The position numbers were made by a program, and so were the translations under genes. DNA of 64,000 nt from Demequina sp. NBRC 110053 (GTDB taxonomy: Bacteria; Actinomycetota; Actinomycetes; Actinomycetales; Demequinaceae): assembly GCF_002090095.1 (NCBI RefSeq), contig NZ_BBRJ01000002.1, positions 1,736,817 to 1,800,816 on the forward strand. The letters are read 5' to 3'. Below the pieces are notes generated by a model, which saw nothing but the letters and a program-made list of their open reading frames with translations, was not told the DNA's origin and searched no databases. Positions 63,044 to 64,000 of the stretch are shown piece by piece (the stretch's first letter is position 1; every line of letters starts with the position of its first letter).

Positions 63044-63059
63044 TACTACGACTGTAGTA
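63044..63059. promoter_or_regulatory. PadR operator candidate
   Basis: TACTAC-GACT-GTAGTA, perfect six-base arms, 44 bases before the PadR start. PadR proteins often bind such ACTA/TAGT repeats in their own promoters. Confidence 0.65.
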
Positions 63060-63106
63060 GTACGCGTGTCCAGCCATCGACGTGGGGCCGGCGCCGGCAG
63101 ACGCCG

Positions 63107-63149
63107 ACGGCCCCCGATCGCGAGCGTTCTGCTCGCCGTCAGGGGCCGT
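63107..63149 (-). terminator. Terminator after tRNA-Leu
   Basis: ACGGCCCC pairs with GGGGCCGT, with an inner GCGAGC/GCTCGC hairpin, beginning 10 bases beyond the tRNA 3' end. Confidence 0.6.
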
Positions 63150-63158
63150 GCGAAGACG

Positions 63159-63240
<82 letters not shown>

Positions 63241-63352
63241 GCGGGACTCAGGATACGGCGTGCATCAAACGCCCACGTCACGGCCGACGCGCTCGCTGGG
63301 GCCGGAGAAAGTACCAACCGTGGAGCGTGGGGTGGTGTAGGGGCGGGAGCCG

Positions 63353-63823
63353 TCAGTCGATGCCGAGCTCGCGGCGTAGGCGCGCGACGTGGCCCGTCGC
63401 CTTGACGTTGTACTGCGCGAGCTCGACGGAGCCGTCGGGGTCGACGACGACGGTCGAGCGGATCGAGCCCTCGACCACCTTGCCGTAGTTCATCTTCTCG
63501 CCCCAGGCGCCGTACGCCCGCTGTACCTCAAGGTCGGGGTCGGACACGAGCGTGAAGGTGAGGCCCTCGGCCTCGCGGAACTCCGCCAGCTTCTCGGGGG
63601 AGTCCTTCGAGATGCCGACCACCTCGTAGCCGGCTGCCTGCAGGGCGCTCAGCGAGTCGCGGAAGTCGCAGGCCTCGGTCGTGCAGCCGGGCGTCATGGC
63701 GGCGGGGTAGAAGTACAGGATCACGTGCTTGCCGCGCTGGTCGGACAGGGTGAATGATCCCTGGTCGGTGGTCGCGGTGAAGTCGGGTGCGGCGTCGCCC
63801 TGGGCGAGTCGGGTGTCAGTCAT
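63353..63823 (-). CDS. bcp: Peroxiredoxin, Bcp/PrxQ type
   Basis: 156 residues. It reduces hydroperoxides with thioredoxin as donor. The peroxidatic and resolving cysteines lie five apart in PGCTTEACDF; IRSTVVVDPDG is the usual late motif. A TAGGTT hexamer six bases before the ATG at 63823 suggests a leaderless transcript. GGGAAGA-N17-CGTT in the same place resembles the SigR/SigH promoter seen at trxA, which would link the peroxidase to its reductant. Confidence 0.95.
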   Translation of the reverse strand: MTDTRLAQGDAAPDFTATTDQGSFTLSDQRGKHVILYFYPAAMTPGCTTEACDFRDSLSALQAAGYEVVGISKDSPEKLAEFREAEGLTFTLVSDPDLEVQRAYGAWGEKMNYGKVVEGSIRSTVVVDPDGSVELAQYNVKATGHVARLRRELGID

Positions 63824-63829
63824 GGTGAC

Positions 63830-63862
63830 AACCTAACGTCCGTATGGGAGCCGGCTCTTCCC
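63830..63862 (-). promoter_or_regulatory. Promoter region of bcp
   Basis: On the minus strand: TAGGTT (63830-63835) six bases before the ATG, and GGGAAGA (63856-63862) with CGTT (63835-63838) in SigH-like spacing of 17. The first is the more likely housekeeping -10; the second is a weaker stress-promoter match. Confidence 0.5.
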
Positions 63863-63945
63863 GGGGGCTGTCGATTTCACAAGCCACGTCCCCGCCTGCT
63901 AAAGTTGTTCTTCGCACCGCGCCGCCACGGCTGCTCGGAACGCGA

Positions 63946-64000
<55 letters not shown>

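Overview
The window is a stretch of high-GC actinobacterial chromosome, probably from the order Micrococcales (Cellulomonas or Demequina-like). The evidence is the composition, the gene order prfB-ftsE-ftsX-M23 peptidase-smpB, the block DUF3039-clpS-DUF2017-murI-MBL-rph-rdgB, the acyl-CoA carboxylase epsilon subunit, and a tmRNA tag read as ADSKRTDFALAA. I see no insertion sequence, prophage or CRISPR array. No gap between genes exceeds about 300 bases. Genus level is inference only.

Layout. 1-10.4 kb: plant-polysaccharide locus with a GH51 arabinofuranosidase, a sugar ABC importer without its own ATPase, a LacI regulator, a double-headed CE1-type esterase and a DUF916 surface protein. Related operator palindromes (core TACAACGTTGTA) lie before the importer and the esterase. 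10.5-16.4 kb: a GntR regulator and a five-gene operon (TIM-barrel isomerase, fused DhaK-DhaL kinase, RpiB-type isomerase, hydroxyacyl-CoA-dehydrogenase-like oxidoreductase, SMP-30 lactonase). The best reading is a route for a four-carbon keto sugar to erythrose 4-phosphate. 16.5-23.7 kb: MarR/DoxX pair, YdcF-like protein, an unknown conserved protein, accE-accD, birA, a serine hydrolase and an SRAP protein. 23.8-28.6 kb: Tad/Flp pilus operon. 29-38.6 kb: ClC transporter, prfB, ftsEX with its M23 hydrolase, smpB, a DUF222-HNH endonuclease and a serine hydrolase. 38.6-42.4 kb: MMPL exporter with a divergent TetR regulator, then ssrA. 42.5-51.8 kb: large membrane alpha/beta hydrolase, aldo/keto reductase, DUF389 protein, fatty-acid desaturase, cation exchanger and a two-gene ABC system. 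51.9-57.3 kb: the conserved clpS-murI-rph-rdgB block, a Mug-type glycosylase and a NUDIX-like protein. 57.4-64 kb: thioredoxin behind a SigR/SigH-type promoter, a metal ABC importer, a PadR/HAAS pair, tRNA-Leu, a Bcp peroxiredoxin and the start of a tRNA-Lys.

Regulation is unusually readable. At least sixteen genes have a TANNNT hexamer 6-8 bases before the start codon, which points to leaderless mRNAs. Many operon junctions are ATGA or GTGA overlaps. Clear inverted repeats lie beside the LacI, GntR, MarR, TetR, PadR and metal-transport genes. All counts were made by eye, and functions were assigned from remembered family motifs, not from database searches.
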